Source: Hungatella hathewayi WAL-18680
GTDB taxonomy: Bacteria > Bacillota > Clostridia > Lachnospirales > Lachnospiraceae
Reading direction: 5' to 3'
Assembly: GCF_000235505.1 (NCBI RefSeq)
Contig: NZ_JH379027.1
Span: 751,724 to 815,723 of the forward strand
Length of the DNA stretch: 64,000 bases
This document shows positions 7,834 to 18,261 of this stretch, piece after piece. The translations under genes were made by a program, and so were the position numbers. The notes under the pieces are model-generated. The model had not been told where the DNA came from. It made no database searches and saw only the letters and a list, made by a program, of their open reading frames with translations. The stretch's first letter is position 1. Each line of letters begins with the position of its first letter.

Positions 7834-9702
7834 ATGATGAATGTTTCAATTGAGAAATACTTACCCAAAGATAAAAGAATAAGAATGGTTATCTTAATGG
7901 CCGTGGATATGATTGCTGTCTATTTTGCATCATTTCTAGGGCTATTTATTCGATTTGATATGAATGTTAATAAGATTCCTGCTGAATATAGCCAGGCAGC
8001 ATCTAATTATGTGCCATTATATATCTTGATCACGATTATTATCTTTTTCCTGTTTCATATGTACTCAACTATGTGGAGTGTGGCGGGTATTCGTGAAGTG
8101 GTACACATCATTGCAGCTTGTGGACTTGCCTCTCTTATTCAGCTGGCCGGCATGATTTTGTTGGAACATAAAGTGCCAAGAAGTTATTATATCATCTGCT
8201 TTGTATCATTATGTGCATTTGAAATTGTAATACGTCTTTCTTATCGTATCAGTAAAACGTTATTTGCTAACAATAACTTTGAAAAGACGGGAAAACGTAT
8301 CATGATTGTGGGTGCGGGTACCTCCGGAGCTGTTATTTTAAAAGAAATGACAACCAGCCAGTATGTAGATGGATATGCAGTCTGCTTTGTGGATGATGAT
8401 AGAAATAAAGCTGGAAAAATATTAAATGGAATTCCGATTGCCGGTAATAGAGGCGATATACCGGTACTGGTAGAAAAATATAAAGTAGATGAGATATACA
8501 TAGCCATGCCTTCTGCTACTGCAAAGCAGCGAAAGGAGATTATTGAAATCTGCCGGGAGACGGGGTGCGGGATAAAAATTCTTCCGGGGATTTACCAGCT
8601 TTTGAATGGAGAAGTGAGTATCTCAAAACTCCGTAAAGTGGAGATTGAGGATTTGCTTGGACGTGACCCTATCAGGGTCAATCTGGATGAAATTATGGGA
8701 TATGTCAGCAACAAAGTTATTTTGGTGACAGGAGGTGGCGGTTCCATAGGCAGTGAGCTTTGCCGCCAGATAGCAGCTCATAAACCAAAACAATTGATAA
8801 TTTTTGATATTTATGAAAATAATGCTTATGACATTCAGCAGGAGTTAAAAGATACATATCCTGAACTGGATTTAGTGGTGCTTATTGGCTCTGTCCGCAA
8901 TACACACAGAATTGAGATGGTATTTGAAAAATACAGACCTAATATCGTGTATCATGCAGCTGCACACAAGCATGTACCTCTGATGGAGGACAGCCCAAAT
9001 GAAGCAATTAAAAACAATGTATTTGGTACATATAAGACTGCTGCTGCTGCTGATAGGTATGGCACAGAACGATTTGTGTTAATTTCAACGGATAAGGCAG
9101 TGAATCCAACAAACATTATGGGTGCCTCTAAGCGGATGTGCGAAATGGTCATCCAGATGTATAACAAGCATTCAAAGACTGATTATGTAGCAGTTCGATT
9201 TGGAAATGTACTGGGAAGCAACGGGTCTGTAATTCCACTGTTTAAGAAACAAATAGAACAGGGCGGACCAGTAACGGTTACACATAAGGATATTATTCGC
9301 TATTTCATGACAATTCCAGAGGCGGTGTCGTTAGTACTTCAGGCTGGAGCATATGCAAAGGGTGGGGAAATATTTATTTTGGATATGGGAGAACCAGTTA
9401 AAATACTGGATTTAGCAGAAAATTTAATACGCCTATCAGGCTATGTGCCTTATGAGGATATACAGATTGAGTTTACCGGATTGCGACCAGGAGAAAAGTT
9501 GTATGAGGAACTTTTGATGGGAGAGGAAGGGCTCCAGGATACACCAAACAAATTGATACATATAGGAAGACCCATAGAATTCAATCAGGAAAATTTTAAA
9601 GCGCAGCTAAATCGGCTGAGAGAAATGGCTGAACAGGATTCAGAAAACATTAAAGATATGGTTAGAGAAATGGTCCCCACCTATATCATAAAAACAAATT
9701 AG
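7834..9702 (+). CDS. Membrane nucleotide-sugar 4,6-dehydratase (CapD/PglF type)
   Basis: 622 residues. The first 150 residues hold about four membrane helices (MVILMAVDMIAVYFASFLG, YVPLYILITIIIFFLF and others). A CoA-binding-like Rossmann segment follows (IMIVGAGTSGAVILKEM), then the catalytic short-chain dehydrogenase domain with VILVTGGGGSIGSELCRQI, AAAHKHVPLMEDSPNEAI and NPTNIMGASKRMCE. Methionine replaces tyrosine in the YxxxK motif, as in PglF, WbpM and CapD. Enzymes of this family turn UDP-GlcNAc into UDP-4-keto-6-deoxy-GlcNAc, the entry to bacillosamine, QuiNAc or FucNAc first sugars. ATG 7834 or 7837 follows AAAAGGA; an upstream TTG at 7813 is unlikely. It is the first structural gene of locus A and sits before the phosphoglycosyl transferase that would use its product line. 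Confidence 0.88.
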   Translation: MMNVSIEKYLPKDKRIRMVILMAVDMIAVYFASFLGLFIRFDMNVNKIPAEYSQAASNYVPLYILITIIIFFLFHMYSTMWSVAGIREVVHIIAACGLASLIQLAGMILLEHKVPRSYYIICFVSLCAFEIVIRLSYRISKTLFANNNFEKTGKRIMIVGAGTSGAVILKEMTTSQYVDGYAVCFVDDDRNKAGKILNGIPIAGNRGDIPVLVEKYKVDEIYIAMPSATAKQRKEIIEICRETGCGIKILPGIYQLLNGEVSISKLRKVEIEDLLGRDPIRVNLDEIMGYVSNKVILVTGGGGSIGSELCRQIAAHKPKQLIIFDIYENNAYDIQQELKDTYPELDLVVLIGSVRNTHRIEMVFEKYRPNIVYHAAAHKHVPLMEDSPNEAIKNNVFGTYKTAAAADRYGTERFVLISTDKAVNPTNIMGASKRMCEMVIQMYNKHSKTDYVAVRFGNVLGSNGSVIPLFKKQIEQGGPVTVTHKDIIRYFMTIPEAVSLVLQAGAYAKGGEIFILDMGEPVKILDLAENLIRLSGYVPYEDIQIEFTGLRPGEKLYEELLMGEEGLQDTPNKLIHIGRPIEFNQENFKAQLNRLREMAEQDSENIKDMVREMVPTYIIKTN

Positions 9703-9737
9703 GATATCAGTCAGTTTGAAATTGGTAAGGGAAGAGA

Positions 9738-11483
9738 GTGCTTGTAATGAAAACACTTGAAAAAGATGCAATGATAAATAAAAAAAAGAATGTGACGCAT
9801 AATGCCAGTCAATGGGCGGAAGATTTGAACGTTTTTTACGAACTTACAAAATCTCAAAAAAATTATCTTCCAATTAAGAGATTGATTGATGTGATTCTTT
9901 CACTTGGCTCAATCATAGTTTTTGCTCCAATCATAGCTGGTATTGCTATTGCTATTAAACTTGATTCTCCTGGTCCTATATTATTTAAGCAGAAACGTAT
10001 TGGAAAAAATAAAAAAATTTTTGAGATTTATAAATTTAGAACAATGTATACTAACACCCCCCAAGATACACCAACTCATATGCTTACTAATCCAGAGGTA
10101 TTTATTACAAGAGCCGGGAAATTCCTTCGAAAAACATCGTTGGATGAAGTACCTCAAATTTTTAACATTCTTAAAGGTGATATGAGCATTATAGGTCCAC
10201 GCCCCGCTTTATGGAATCAAGATGATCTTATCATGGAAAGAGATAAGTATGGTGCAAATAACATAAGTCCAGGTTTGACCGGCTGGGCACAGATTAATGG
10301 CCGTGATGAATTGGAAATTCCAGTAAAAGCTTGTCTAGATGGAGAATATGTAAAAAAAATGGGGTTTGTCATGGACACCAAGTGCTTTTTTGGCACAATT
10401 GGTTCCGTTTTAAACTCGGAGGGTATTGTTGAGGGGGGGACAAGTAAATTTGTCAAAGAAAGCAAAGGTACAAATGCAAGTGTTTTGACTGAAGATATCA
10501 AAGGGAAAAAAATCCTATTTTTCGCACCAGCGTTCTTTGGTTATGAAAATCTCATACAAAAAAAAATAATAGAGATGGGGGCTGAATGCGATATGTATGA
10601 TGTACGTTCTGTTACAAGTGCAAGAGATCGTGCATTATTAAAAATAGCGCCCAAACTCTTTGCTTCTCAAAGTAAAAAATACTATGAAAAAATTTTTCTG
10701 GAAAATCAAAATAAAGACTATGATTATATTTTGATTGTGAAATGTGATATGACATCGTCACATATTCTAAAAAAAATGAGAAAAAACTATCCAAATGCAA
10801 AATTGTGTCTCTATTTGTGGGATTCTGTTAAGAATATTCCCGGAGTAACTGAAAAATTTAAATACTTTGATGCTTTACATTCTTTTGATCCAGATGATTG
10901 TAGAAAATACCCAGTATTAAAATTCAGACCCCTTTTTTATGCAGATGAATTTCGGACGCCTTTGTACAAAGAAAAGAATTATAGATATGATATTAGTTTT
11001 TTGGGAACTATTCATTCTGATCGATATAAAGTAATTAAACAAGTTCAGAAAATCGTGCAATCTTATCATTTATCGAGTTACTGGTTTTGCTATTTGCAAA
11101 GTAGTTTTATTTATAAATTTTATAAATTGGTAAAAAAAGAGTTGGCAGATACTGTGGAGAGTGATTTCTCTTATGAGAAAATGTCCAGTAAAGAAATAGC
11201 AGATATTGTTGAGCAGACAAAAATTATATTAGATATTCAGCATCCAAAGCAAACCGGTTTGACAATGAGAACTATTGAAATGCTTGGGATGAATAAAAAA
11301 CTGATTACAACTAATGCTCATATTAAAAATTATGAATTTTATAATTCTAATAATATTAGTGTTATAGACAGAAACCATGTAGAAATAGATATAAAATTTT
11401 TTGATTCAGATTATGAGCCTCTTTTACCTGGGATATATGAAAAATATTCATTGGAAACCTGGATTAAAGAGGTATTAAGTTGA
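9738..11483 (+). CDS. Phosphoglycosyl transferase fused to a CgeB-like glycosyltransferase
   Basis: 581 residues, two enzymes in one chain. Residues about 40-245 are a small monotopic phosphoglycosyl transferase (PglC/WcaJ core): one re-entrant hydrophobic helix near residue 50-70, SPGPILFKQKRIGKN, YKFRTMYTNT, the catalytic DE pair in KTSLDEVPQIFNIL, SIIGPRPALW and PGLTGWAQINGRDEL. It would load a sugar-1-phosphate onto undecaprenyl phosphate. Residues about 255-581 form a GT-B-like domain of the CgeB/spore-maturation type (ILFFAPAFFGYENLIQKKI, then QTGLTMRTIEMLGMNKKLIT), probably adding the second sugar. The same C-terminal domain occurs as a free protein at 41235-42248. The start is uncertain: GTG 9738 has AAGGGA upstream, and ATG 9747 is in frame. 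It precedes an acyltransferase gene by ten bases. Confidence 0.85.
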   Translation: MLVMKTLEKDAMINKKKNVTHNASQWAEDLNVFYELTKSQKNYLPIKRLIDVILSLGSIIVFAPIIAGIAIAIKLDSPGPILFKQKRIGKNKKIFEIYKFRTMYTNTPQDTPTHMLTNPEVFITRAGKFLRKTSLDEVPQIFNILKGDMSIIGPRPALWNQDDLIMERDKYGANNISPGLTGWAQINGRDELEIPVKACLDGEYVKKMGFVMDTKCFFGTIGSVLNSEGIVEGGTSKFVKESKGTNASVLTEDIKGKKILFFAPAFFGYENLIQKKIIEMGAECDMYDVRSVTSARDRALLKIAPKLFASQSKKYYEKIFLENQNKDYDYILIVKCDMTSSHILKKMRKNYPNAKLCLYLWDSVKNIPGVTEKFKYFDALHSFDPDDCRKYPVLKFRPLFYADEFRTPLYKEKNYRYDISFLGTIHSDRYKVIKQVQKIVQSYHLSSYWFCYLQSSFIYKFYKLVKKELADTVESDFSYEKMSSKEIADIVEQTKIILDIQHPKQTGLTMRTIEMLGMNKKLITTNAHIKNYEFYNSNNISVIDRNHVEIDIKFFDSDYEPLLPGIYEKYSLETWIKEVLS

Positions 11484-11492
11484 GGGCTATAA

Positions 11493-12074
11493 ATGAATAA
11501 TCACTATTCTTTTTCAGAGCTTTTGTCTACTGGATATGCGTTTTTCATGACAAAAATCTTTTATCCAAAAGCAAGGTTAATAAGAAGACCCGTGTATATA
11601 CGTGGTGCAAAAAGTATGACCTTTGAAGAAGGGTTAACACTTGGACATTCGTGTAGATTTGATTTATTGGGGACTAAGAAAACTCTACAAATTGGTAGAA
11701 ATTGTGAATTAGGGGATAATGTGCATATTGTTGCACATGAAAACGTTATAATTGGCAGTAATGTATTGATAGCCTCAAAAGTATTCATCAGTGACACTGA
11801 CCATGGGAGATATAAGGGCAGTGAACAATCCGCCCCGAATATACCCCCGAATAAAAGAAGTTTATACACAAAACCAGTTTCCATTGGAAATAATGTGTGG
11901 ATTGGAGAAAATTCTGTTATTCTTTCAGGAAGTGTTATTGGCAATGGATGTATTATTGGCGCAAATACCGTGGTAAAGGGTGAGTTTCCAAATAATGTAA
12001 TGATTGTTGGAAGCCCAGCTAAAAGTATAAAGGTATGGAACGAAAAAAGCTGCAGTTGGCAGCAAGTTAATTAA
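11493..12074 (+). CDS. Left-handed beta-helix acyltransferase
   Basis: 193 residues with hexapeptide repeats, for example IGRNCELGDNVHIVAHENVI, NVLIASKVFISDTDHG and IGNNVWIGENSVIL, followed by VIGNGCIIGANTVV and NNVMIVGSPAK. This is the trimeric CysE/NodL/WbbJ type that moves an acetyl group from acetyl-CoA to a sugar hydroxyl or amine. The DxxHG in the middle (SDTDHG) holds the catalytic histidine region. It directly follows the fused transferase gene. A homologous pair (acyltransferase plus CgeB-like GT) occurs in locus B at 42822-41235, so the two probably act on the same sugar step. The true acceptor is unknown. Confidence 0.85.
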   Translation: MNNHYSFSELLSTGYAFFMTKIFYPKARLIRRPVYIRGAKSMTFEEGLTLGHSCRFDLLGTKKTLQIGRNCELGDNVHIVAHENVIIGSNVLIASKVFISDTDHGRYKGSEQSAPNIPPNKRSLYTKPVSIGNNVWIGENSVILSGSVIGNGCIIGANTVVKGEFPNNVMIVGSPAKSIKVWNEKSCSWQQVN

Positions 12075-12118
12075 TTCCAATTTACAGACACAATCTTGTT
12101 TCTGAAAGAGGTAAGTAT

Positions 12119-13329
12119 ATGAAAGTTCTCGTGATGTCTGATGCACATATCATTAAGGATGATTTGACAAACACATATTGGTGCCGGACGGCTATTCATG
12201 CATATGATTTTTGGAAAAGATATCTATTAGCATTTGAAGAGGTAAGCGTTGCCGCAAGGGTTCAACATATGTCTTTAGAAGATACCACATTATATTCCAG
12301 GGCAGATGGAGACGGTGTCCACTTTATTGAGTTACCTTTTATTCGGGGTGTGAAGGCCTATTTAAAAAACTATTTGCGGTTAAAAAGTCTAATGAAAAAA
12401 ATTATAACGGATGAAGAATGTGCAATATTTAGACTACCATCGTTACCTACATTTTTGCTTTTGGATGAGTATAAAAAAAAGAAGCGTCCGTATGCAATAG
12501 AAGTAATTGCCGACCCCGAGGACGCATATAAAACAAACATTTTTGCCAAAGTGTTGTTAAAAAAATAAGTTGAGGCATGAATGCCTTAAAGCAAATGGAG
12601 TTTCTTATGTAACGAAAGAATTTTTAGAAAAAAAGTATCCATCTTACTCTATAATTCATGGTAGGAGTAATACATATTTTGATTCATATTACTCATCAAT
12701 AGATTTACATACCTCTTTTTTTGCAATTCCTAAAAAACTTTATAGGAATAGAGAACCGGACAATAAGAATTGTTCATTTATGCAGTGCTATTAATTCTGA
12801 TATAAAAGGTCACACTACACTTCTCCATATGATGAAAGAGTTAACAGACAGAGGGATTGCTGCTACGCTTAAATGTATTGGAGATGGTGATCGTAGGTTA
12901 TATTACGAAAGTATGGCACAAGAAATGGGCATATCTGAATATGTTCAATTTCTAGGACTTTTTTCCAAGAAGGAAGACTTACGAGAAATATTATTAAATA
13001 GCGATATTATGGTATTTCCTTCACAGGCTGAAGGACTTCCGCGTGTTTTGATTGAGGCTATGGCAGTTGGACTCCCCTGTCTTTCGACTCCTGTAAATGG
13101 AATTCCGGAATTACTTGAATCAGAATTTTTATTTGACCCATTTGATGTTAACGGATTTGTAGAAAAATTAATTTCATTAAAAAAAAATCCAGATAAACTA
13201 AATAGAATGAGCGAAATAAATATCAACGTGGCTAAGAAATATGAAGTTACAGTACTCCAAAAACGGCGGCGAGCGTTTTATTTAAAACTTAGGTGTTGTG
13301 TGGAAAAGACAATAATACTTAATAACTAA
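12119..13329 (+). pseudogene. GT4 glycosyltransferase broken by two frameshifts
   Basis: Three overlapping reading frames together make one GT4 protein. The first (12119-12568) begins MKVLVMSDAHIIKDD; the second (about 12566-12740) continues LRHECLKANGVSYVTKEFLE; the third (about 12735-13329) carries the C-terminal domain with SDIMVFPSQAEGLPRVLIEA and GLPCLSTPVNGIPELL. The frame moves by one base at an A7 run (12559-12565) and again at an A6 run (12732-12737) or the T7 run just before it. Removing one base at each point restores a continuous chain, so each looks like a one-base insertion. As written the enzyme would not be made. Slippage in the cell, decay or sequencing error are all possible. 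Confidence 0.8.
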
Positions 13330-13341
13330 GGGGATATATAA

Positions 13342-14507
13342 ATGAATGTAATTGTATTTGATCTTTTATGCTCACAGCCAGTTGGAAAAGTAAAATTTCA
13401 CGGTGGTGGAGAGTATACAAAAACCGTATTTAAATTTTTTGCAGACTCTTATAGTGGGGCTTCAAAAATAGTAGCTTGTTTTAATAAAAAAAAATTTATT
13501 GATGATTGGCTCATCGAAATGATGAAAGCCAAAGATATTATATTAGAACAGGTTGAATCATCTCAAGATATCGTGGACGTGCTTTCTAAATACAAAAATA
13601 AGAATATGGAAGTGCGTTTTTTCGCTGGTTTAGCATATGGATATAATGGCCTGAAATTTCCGGATAATATAATAAAAATTGGTACTTGCCATGGATTAAG
13701 AGCGATTGAAAAGCAGACTGATGACTATCTTTTTTTATACTACAAATCATTTGACCTATTTAAAGAAATTATTAAAAAATTCCTTAAAAAACCGTTATAT
13801 AAAAAATATTATAGAACATATCAATCCGTAATACGAGATTTTGATATGATATTAACCGATTCCCAGCATTCTCTTTATTCAATAAAATTGAACTATTCTA
13901 ATTTTATTGCTGAAAAGGAATTTTATGTATTATACCCACTGACACAATTGGATAGTGAGAATGCATTAGTTTCTAATAAGGTTAATGAAGAAAAATTTAT
14001 TATGATGATAAGTGCAGATAGGTGGATTAAGAACAGCTATCGTGGAATCATGGCGATTGATGACTTATATGAAAAAGGTCTCTTGAATGGTGTAAAAACA
14101 AAAGTATATGGAAATGCACCAGATAAAATAAAAAAAGAATAAAAAATATTAAAAATTTCGTATTTTATAATTATGTAACAAACGAAGAATTAGAACTTGC
14201 ATATAAAAATTGTGATATTATGTTTTATCCGACTTTAAATGAAGGGTTTGGAAATGTTCCTATGGAAGCAATGAAATATGGAAAGACTTGTGTTATTTCA
14301 GCCATCTGTTCTTTGCCAGAGGTATATGGGGAATCCGTTTATTATTGTAATCCTTACGATATTATGGAAATACAGAATAGAATACTGCAGGCAATCGAAA
14401 ATAAAATTTCATTAGATTGTATTAAACAACGTTTAGATTATTTAAACAACCGCCAAAAAATTGACATGGTTCGATTATGTAATATGATCTCAGGAGAAGA
14501 AATATAG
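13342..14507 (+). pseudogene. GT4-like glycosyltransferase with a frameshift
   Basis: The first part (13342-14142) gives 266 residues starting MNVIVFDLLCSQPVGKVKFH and ends in a run of K codons. The rest (about 14130-14507) in another frame gives NEELELAYKNCDIMFYPTLN followed by EGFGNVPMEAM and VISAICSLPEVYG, which is the normal GT4 donor-binding end. The join lies in the A-rich stretch 14126-14146; adding one A restores a single frame of about 388 residues. So one base appears to be lost. The gene follows another frameshifted GT4 by 12 bases and precedes the flippase gene by eight. If the shift is real, locus A lacks two transferases and may not make its polymer. Confidence 0.8.
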
Positions 14508-14515
14508 GATGGCAT

Positions 14516-15961
14516 ATGAATACAAGTAAAAATATAATTATTAATTCCTTTATATGGAGATTCATGGAAAGAGCTTTTGCACAAGGAATGGGCTTTTTAG
14601 TACAAATAATTTTAGCCAGAATTCTTATGCCGCAGGATTTTGCCAGTTTAGCTATTATTGTGGCAGTTACAAACTATGCCCTTATTCTCGTACAGTCTGG
14701 ATTATCCACTGCGATCATCCAAAAAGAAGATGTTGATGACTTAGATATTTCTACACTAATGGTATCTAGTTTGGCAGTTGCTTTAATTTTATATGTTTTT
14801 ATTTTTTTTGCAGCTCCATATATAGCTGATTATTATGGATTGACGGTATTAAAATATGCTCTCAGAGTTTTAGGAGTAATTTTATTTTTAAATGCTATTA
14901 ATGCTATTCAATTAGCAATTTTACAGCGAACAATGCAGTTTAAGAAACTTTTTTTTCGCAGTATGATAGCAGTTCCGATAGCTGGAGTCGTTGGCATTAC
15001 TATGGCTTATATGGGGTATGGCGTATGGGCCCTCGTTGCACATAATGTTGTCAATATATTTGTTCTTGTTATATGTTTGATATCGGAATTTCACTTTGAT
15101 TTTCATTTTTCATGGAAACGCGCAAAAAAACTTTATACATTTAGTGGAAAAATTATGCTTGCAAGTTTAGTATCCGGACTTTATGACACGATAAGAACAA
15201 TGACAATTGGACGCAAGTATACATCAGATGAACTGGCCTTTTATGATAAAGCTTATACATATTCCTTATATGCAGTTACAACTGTAGGATATTCCATAAG
15301 CAGTGTTATTCTTCCAGTTTTATCAAGACAACAGACAAATGTTTTATCTTTAAAAAATACTTCCAGAAAAGCGATTCAGCTATCTACTTTTTTTATGTTT
15401 CCATTGTTATTGGGAATTGTAGCTATTGCGAAACCGCTAGTTTCTGTGGTATTAACAGATAAATGGATTGACTGTGTTCCTTTTTTAATGCTGTTTTGCA
15501 TTTTAAGACTTCCTGAGTGCATGATTACCATAGATAAACAAGCCTATTATGCTTTAGGGAAAAGTGGAATTTGTTTGAGATATGAGATTGGTCTTTGTAT
15601 CTTTAATCTTTTGGCACTTATTTTCACCCTTAGATATGGAATATTTTATATTGCAGTTGGGGCGGTAATCGTTCAATTAGTGGCCGGAGTTACTATATTC
15701 TGTATTAGTTCTGCAACATATGGATACAAATTAAAAGAACGAATTACAGATATTGCAAAACCTCTCTTTAATTCTAGTATTATGGCAATTATAGTTTGGT
15801 TTATTCAAAAAAATTGTTTCGAAAGTTTATGGATGCTCATAGTTCAAGTGCTGGTTGGTATTGTGATATATATATTACTTGCCTTTTTTACTAAAGATAC
15901 AAACCTAATAATTGTAAGCAAATTGCTGTTTGGATTCATTCACCAACAGAAAGATAATTAA
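14516..15961 (+). CDS. Wzx-type polysaccharide flippase
   Basis: 481 residues with about 12-14 membrane helices. The N-terminus NSFIWRFMERAFAQGMGFLV and ILARILMPQDFASLAIIVAV are typical of the polysaccharide-specific MOP family, and SDELAFYDKAYTYSLYAVTT matches the conserved middle loop in TuaB/WzxC-like proteins. It would move the undecaprenyl-linked repeat unit of locus A to the outer face. It starts eight bases after the frameshifted GT4 gene and is followed by an EpsG-like polymerase, the usual Wzx-Wzy order. Confidence 0.9.
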   Translation: MNTSKNIIINSFIWRFMERAFAQGMGFLVQIILARILMPQDFASLAIIVAVTNYALILVQSGLSTAIIQKEDVDDLDISTLMVSSLAVALILYVFIFFAAPYIADYYGLTVLKYALRVLGVILFLNAINAIQLAILQRTMQFKKLFFRSMIAVPIAGVVGITMAYMGYGVWALVAHNVVNIFVLVICLISEFHFDFHFSWKRAKKLYTFSGKIMLASLVSGLYDTIRTMTIGRKYTSDELAFYDKAYTYSLYAVTTVGYSISSVILPVLSRQQTNVLSLKNTSRKAIQLSTFFMFPLLLGIVAIAKPLVSVVLTDKWIDCVPFLMLFCILRLPECMITIDKQAYYALGKSGICLRYEIGLCIFNLLALIFTLRYGIFYIAVGAVIVQLVAGVTIFCISSATYGYKLKERITDIAKPLFNSSIMAIIVWFIQKNCFESLWMLIVQVLVGIVIYILLAFFTKDTNLIIVSKLLFGFIHQQKDN

Positions 15962-15984
15962 TTATTCATTGAGGAGAAATACGT

Positions 15985-17118
15985 ATGGAATTATTTGAAT
16001 TTGGCGAATATTGGGATACTTATACGTATTTACTGATATTATTTACGGGTTTTGTTATCTGTATCCTCAGTAAACGAGGTGCAATTACAATGACAGGAAT
16101 TAAGGTGAATGCATTTAGAGGTAGTACCGAAATTAACATATGGTATATTTTATTATTTGCCTTATTTGTGATTCTATATACTTTTAAAGACGTTTCATTT
16201 GGCGCTGACAGCGATTTTTATGTGAAAAATTTTCAGGCTTCAACTGAGTTTCACAATTATTATAATGCCGGATTAGAACCACTTTTCAAATTATTTACAT
16301 ATTTGGTACGTAGAATAAGTAATAACTACACAGTTTATTTTTTTTTCGCAGCGCTAATTGTTGCCAGTGGGTATGTACATTTTATTAAAACCTTTTGGCA
16401 TCAGGATTGCGAATTTTTGTTCATAATATTAATTGCGGTTCAATTTTTTTATGACATGAATATAATGAGAGCCGGAATCGGAGGAGCTTTCATTCTACAT
16501 TCATTTTGTTGTTTGAAAAACAATAAAATAGGAAAAGCAATTTTTCTAACCATTATAGCAATATGTTTTCAGCTTACCTTAATCGTCAATCTTCCCTTTT
16601 TAGCCTGCTATTTTCTACTTAAAAACAGAAAAAAATTATCTCGGACAAAAGTGTTAACGTTGTTTCTGCTAGTGTCGGCTGCAACTTTAAGTGCAAGCTA
16701 CTTTAGCCAACTGATAATAAGTTCTACTAGATATGCAGCTTATTCCACAATGATGAAACCGACTTTGCTTGGAAACTGGAATCTGATACTTTCTGCTCTT
16801 CTGGCATTAGTTATACTATCCAAAACCACCGTTAGTGATATTAGATTGAATATATCGATTATTGGCTCTTTATTTAGTGCAATTCTTATCATACCGGTTT
16901 TAGTGTTAGGAGCATATCGCCTCCCATTTTATTTTTATATGCTTCGCATTTTTCTATGGGGTTATGTCTTCGAAAATCAAAAGATAGTTAAAATGAACCC
17001 AGCCTTTAGAAAATGTCTGGCGTTACTGCTTGTTGTATTTTATTCTTTATTTGTTATAAGTAGAAGAAGTTCTGATTATGGGTTTGCATACTCATTTGTA
17101 GAATTGTTCTCTAGATGA
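15985..17118 (+). CDS. EpsG-like polysaccharide polymerase
   Basis: 377 residues with about 10 membrane helices. The segment FGADSDFYVKNFQAS with nearby LEPLFKLFTYLV matches the EpsG family ('g.D...Y...y......ep.f.ll'), which carries out Wzy-like polymerisation in Firmicutes exopolysaccharide loci. GAGGAG lies upstream of ATG 15985. It follows the flippase by 23 bases and is the only polymerase candidate in locus A. A gap of 69 bases separates it from the nucleotide-sugar genes that follow, but no promoter or terminator is evident there. Confidence 0.82.
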   Translation: MELFEFGEYWDTYTYLLILFTGFVICILSKRGAITMTGIKVNAFRGSTEINIWYILLFALFVILYTFKDVSFGADSDFYVKNFQASTEFHNYYNAGLEPLFKLFTYLVRRISNNYTVYFFFAALIVASGYVHFIKTFWHQDCEFLFIILIAVQFFYDMNIMRAGIGGAFILHSFCCLKNNKIGKAIFLTIIAICFQLTLIVNLPFLACYFLLKNRKKLSRTKVLTLFLLVSAATLSASYFSQLIISSTRYAAYSTMMKPTLLGNWNLILSALLALVILSKTTVSDIRLNISIIGSLFSAILIIPVLVLGAYRLPFYFYMLRIFLWGYVFENQKIVKMNPAFRKCLALLLVVFYSLFVISRRSSDYGFAYSFVELFSR

Positions 17119-17187
17119 TTTGAATTATATTTTTGTAAATAACTTTATGTAGTAAAACTTTTTAAAAGTAAAGGAGTTTCAACATAT

Positions 17188-18261
17188 ATGAAAAAAGCGC
17201 TTATTACCGGCATTACCGGGCAGGATGGTTCCTATCTTGCAGAATTCTTGTTAGAAAAAGGTTATGAAGTTCATGGAATTACCCGACGTTCCTCTCTACC
17301 TAATACATCACGTATTGACCATATTATTAATAGAATAACTCTACATGATGGCGATTTGTCTGATTCAAGCAGTTTAATCCGTATTATAAATATTGTACAG
17401 CCAGATGAGATTTATAATCTTGCCGCACAATCTCATGTACAAGTTAGTTTTGATGTCCCAGAGTATTCAGGAGACGTTGACGCGCTTGGTGTATTAAGGA
17501 TTTTAGAATCTTGCCGTATTCTGGGACTAACAAAGAAAAGTAAAATATATCAAGCTTCTACCTCTGAACTCTATGGAAAAGTCGAGGAAGTTCCACAGCG
17601 TGAAACCACCCCCTTTCACCCATATAGTCCTTACGCTGTAGCAAAACAGTATGGTTTTTGGATTATAAAGGAGTATCGTGAGGCATATGGTATGTTTGCT
17701 GTTAATGGCATCCTTTTTAATCATGAATCTGAAAGGCGGGGGGAGAACTTTGTTACGAGGAAGATCACGCTGTCTGCCGGACGAATCGCCGAGGGACTTC
17801 AGGAGCATCTTGAACTCGGTAATTTGAATAGTCTAAGAGACTGGGGCTATGCAAAGGACTATGTGGAGTGTATGTGGATGATGCTTCAGCATAATACTCC
17901 AGAGGATTTTGTAATTGCAACAGGTGAGCAACATACTGTTAGAGATTTTACTGAAAAAGCATTTGCAGCAAATGGTATTACAGTAAAATGGGAAGGCGCT
18001 GGCCTTGATGAGAAAGGCTATGATGTAAATACTGGCAAAATGGTAGTTTGTGTAAATCCTCAATGGTTCCGACCAACTGATGTTGATAATCTTTGGGGTG
18101 ATCCTACTAAGGCGAAAACTGTCCTTGGGTGGAATCCACAGAAAACATCTTATTCTGAACTAATAGAAATTATGGCTAAGCACGATAGAAAGCTGGCTAA
18201 ACAAGAAAAAATAAAGCATCTAATGAGCGTGGAGGAAACCCAATGGATAGAATATCAATAG
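17188..18261 (+). CDS. gmd: GDP-mannose 4,6-dehydratase
   Basis: 357 residues, full length for Gmd. The NADP-binding loop [20 protein letters not shown] and the family-specific HGITRRSS follow one another at the N-terminus. [16 protein letters not shown] and the catalytic [11 protein letters not shown] (Tyr and Lys) are intact, as is the product-side [17 protein letters not shown]. It converts GDP-D-mannose to GDP-4-keto-6-deoxy-D-mannose. AAAGGAG precedes ATG 17188. The 3' end overlaps the start of the next gene by 19 bases, and manC is two genes downstream. Together they form a GDP-perosamine route. Confidence 0.95.
   Translation: MKKALITGITGQDGSYLAEFLLEKGYEVHGITRRSSLPNTSRIDHIINRITLHDGDLSDSSSLIRIINIVQPDEIYNLAAQSHVQVSFDVPEYSGDVDALGVLRILESCRILGLTKKSKIYQASTSELYGKVEEVPQRETTPFHPYSPYAVAKQYGFWIIKEYREAYGMFAVNGILFNHESERRGENFVTRKITLSAGRIAEGLQEHLELGNLNSLRDWGYAKDYVECMWMMLQHNTPEDFVIATGEQHTVRDFTEKAFAANGITVKWEGAGLDEKGYDVNTGKMVVCVNPQWFRPTDVDNLWGDPTKAKTVLGWNPQKTSYSELIEIMAKHDRKLAKQEKIKHLMSVEETQWIEYQ

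Noticed and set aside
17527..18063. Antisense frames within gmd and other sugar genes
   Set aside because: They are shadows of well-supported genes and lack ribosome sites or domain motifs.
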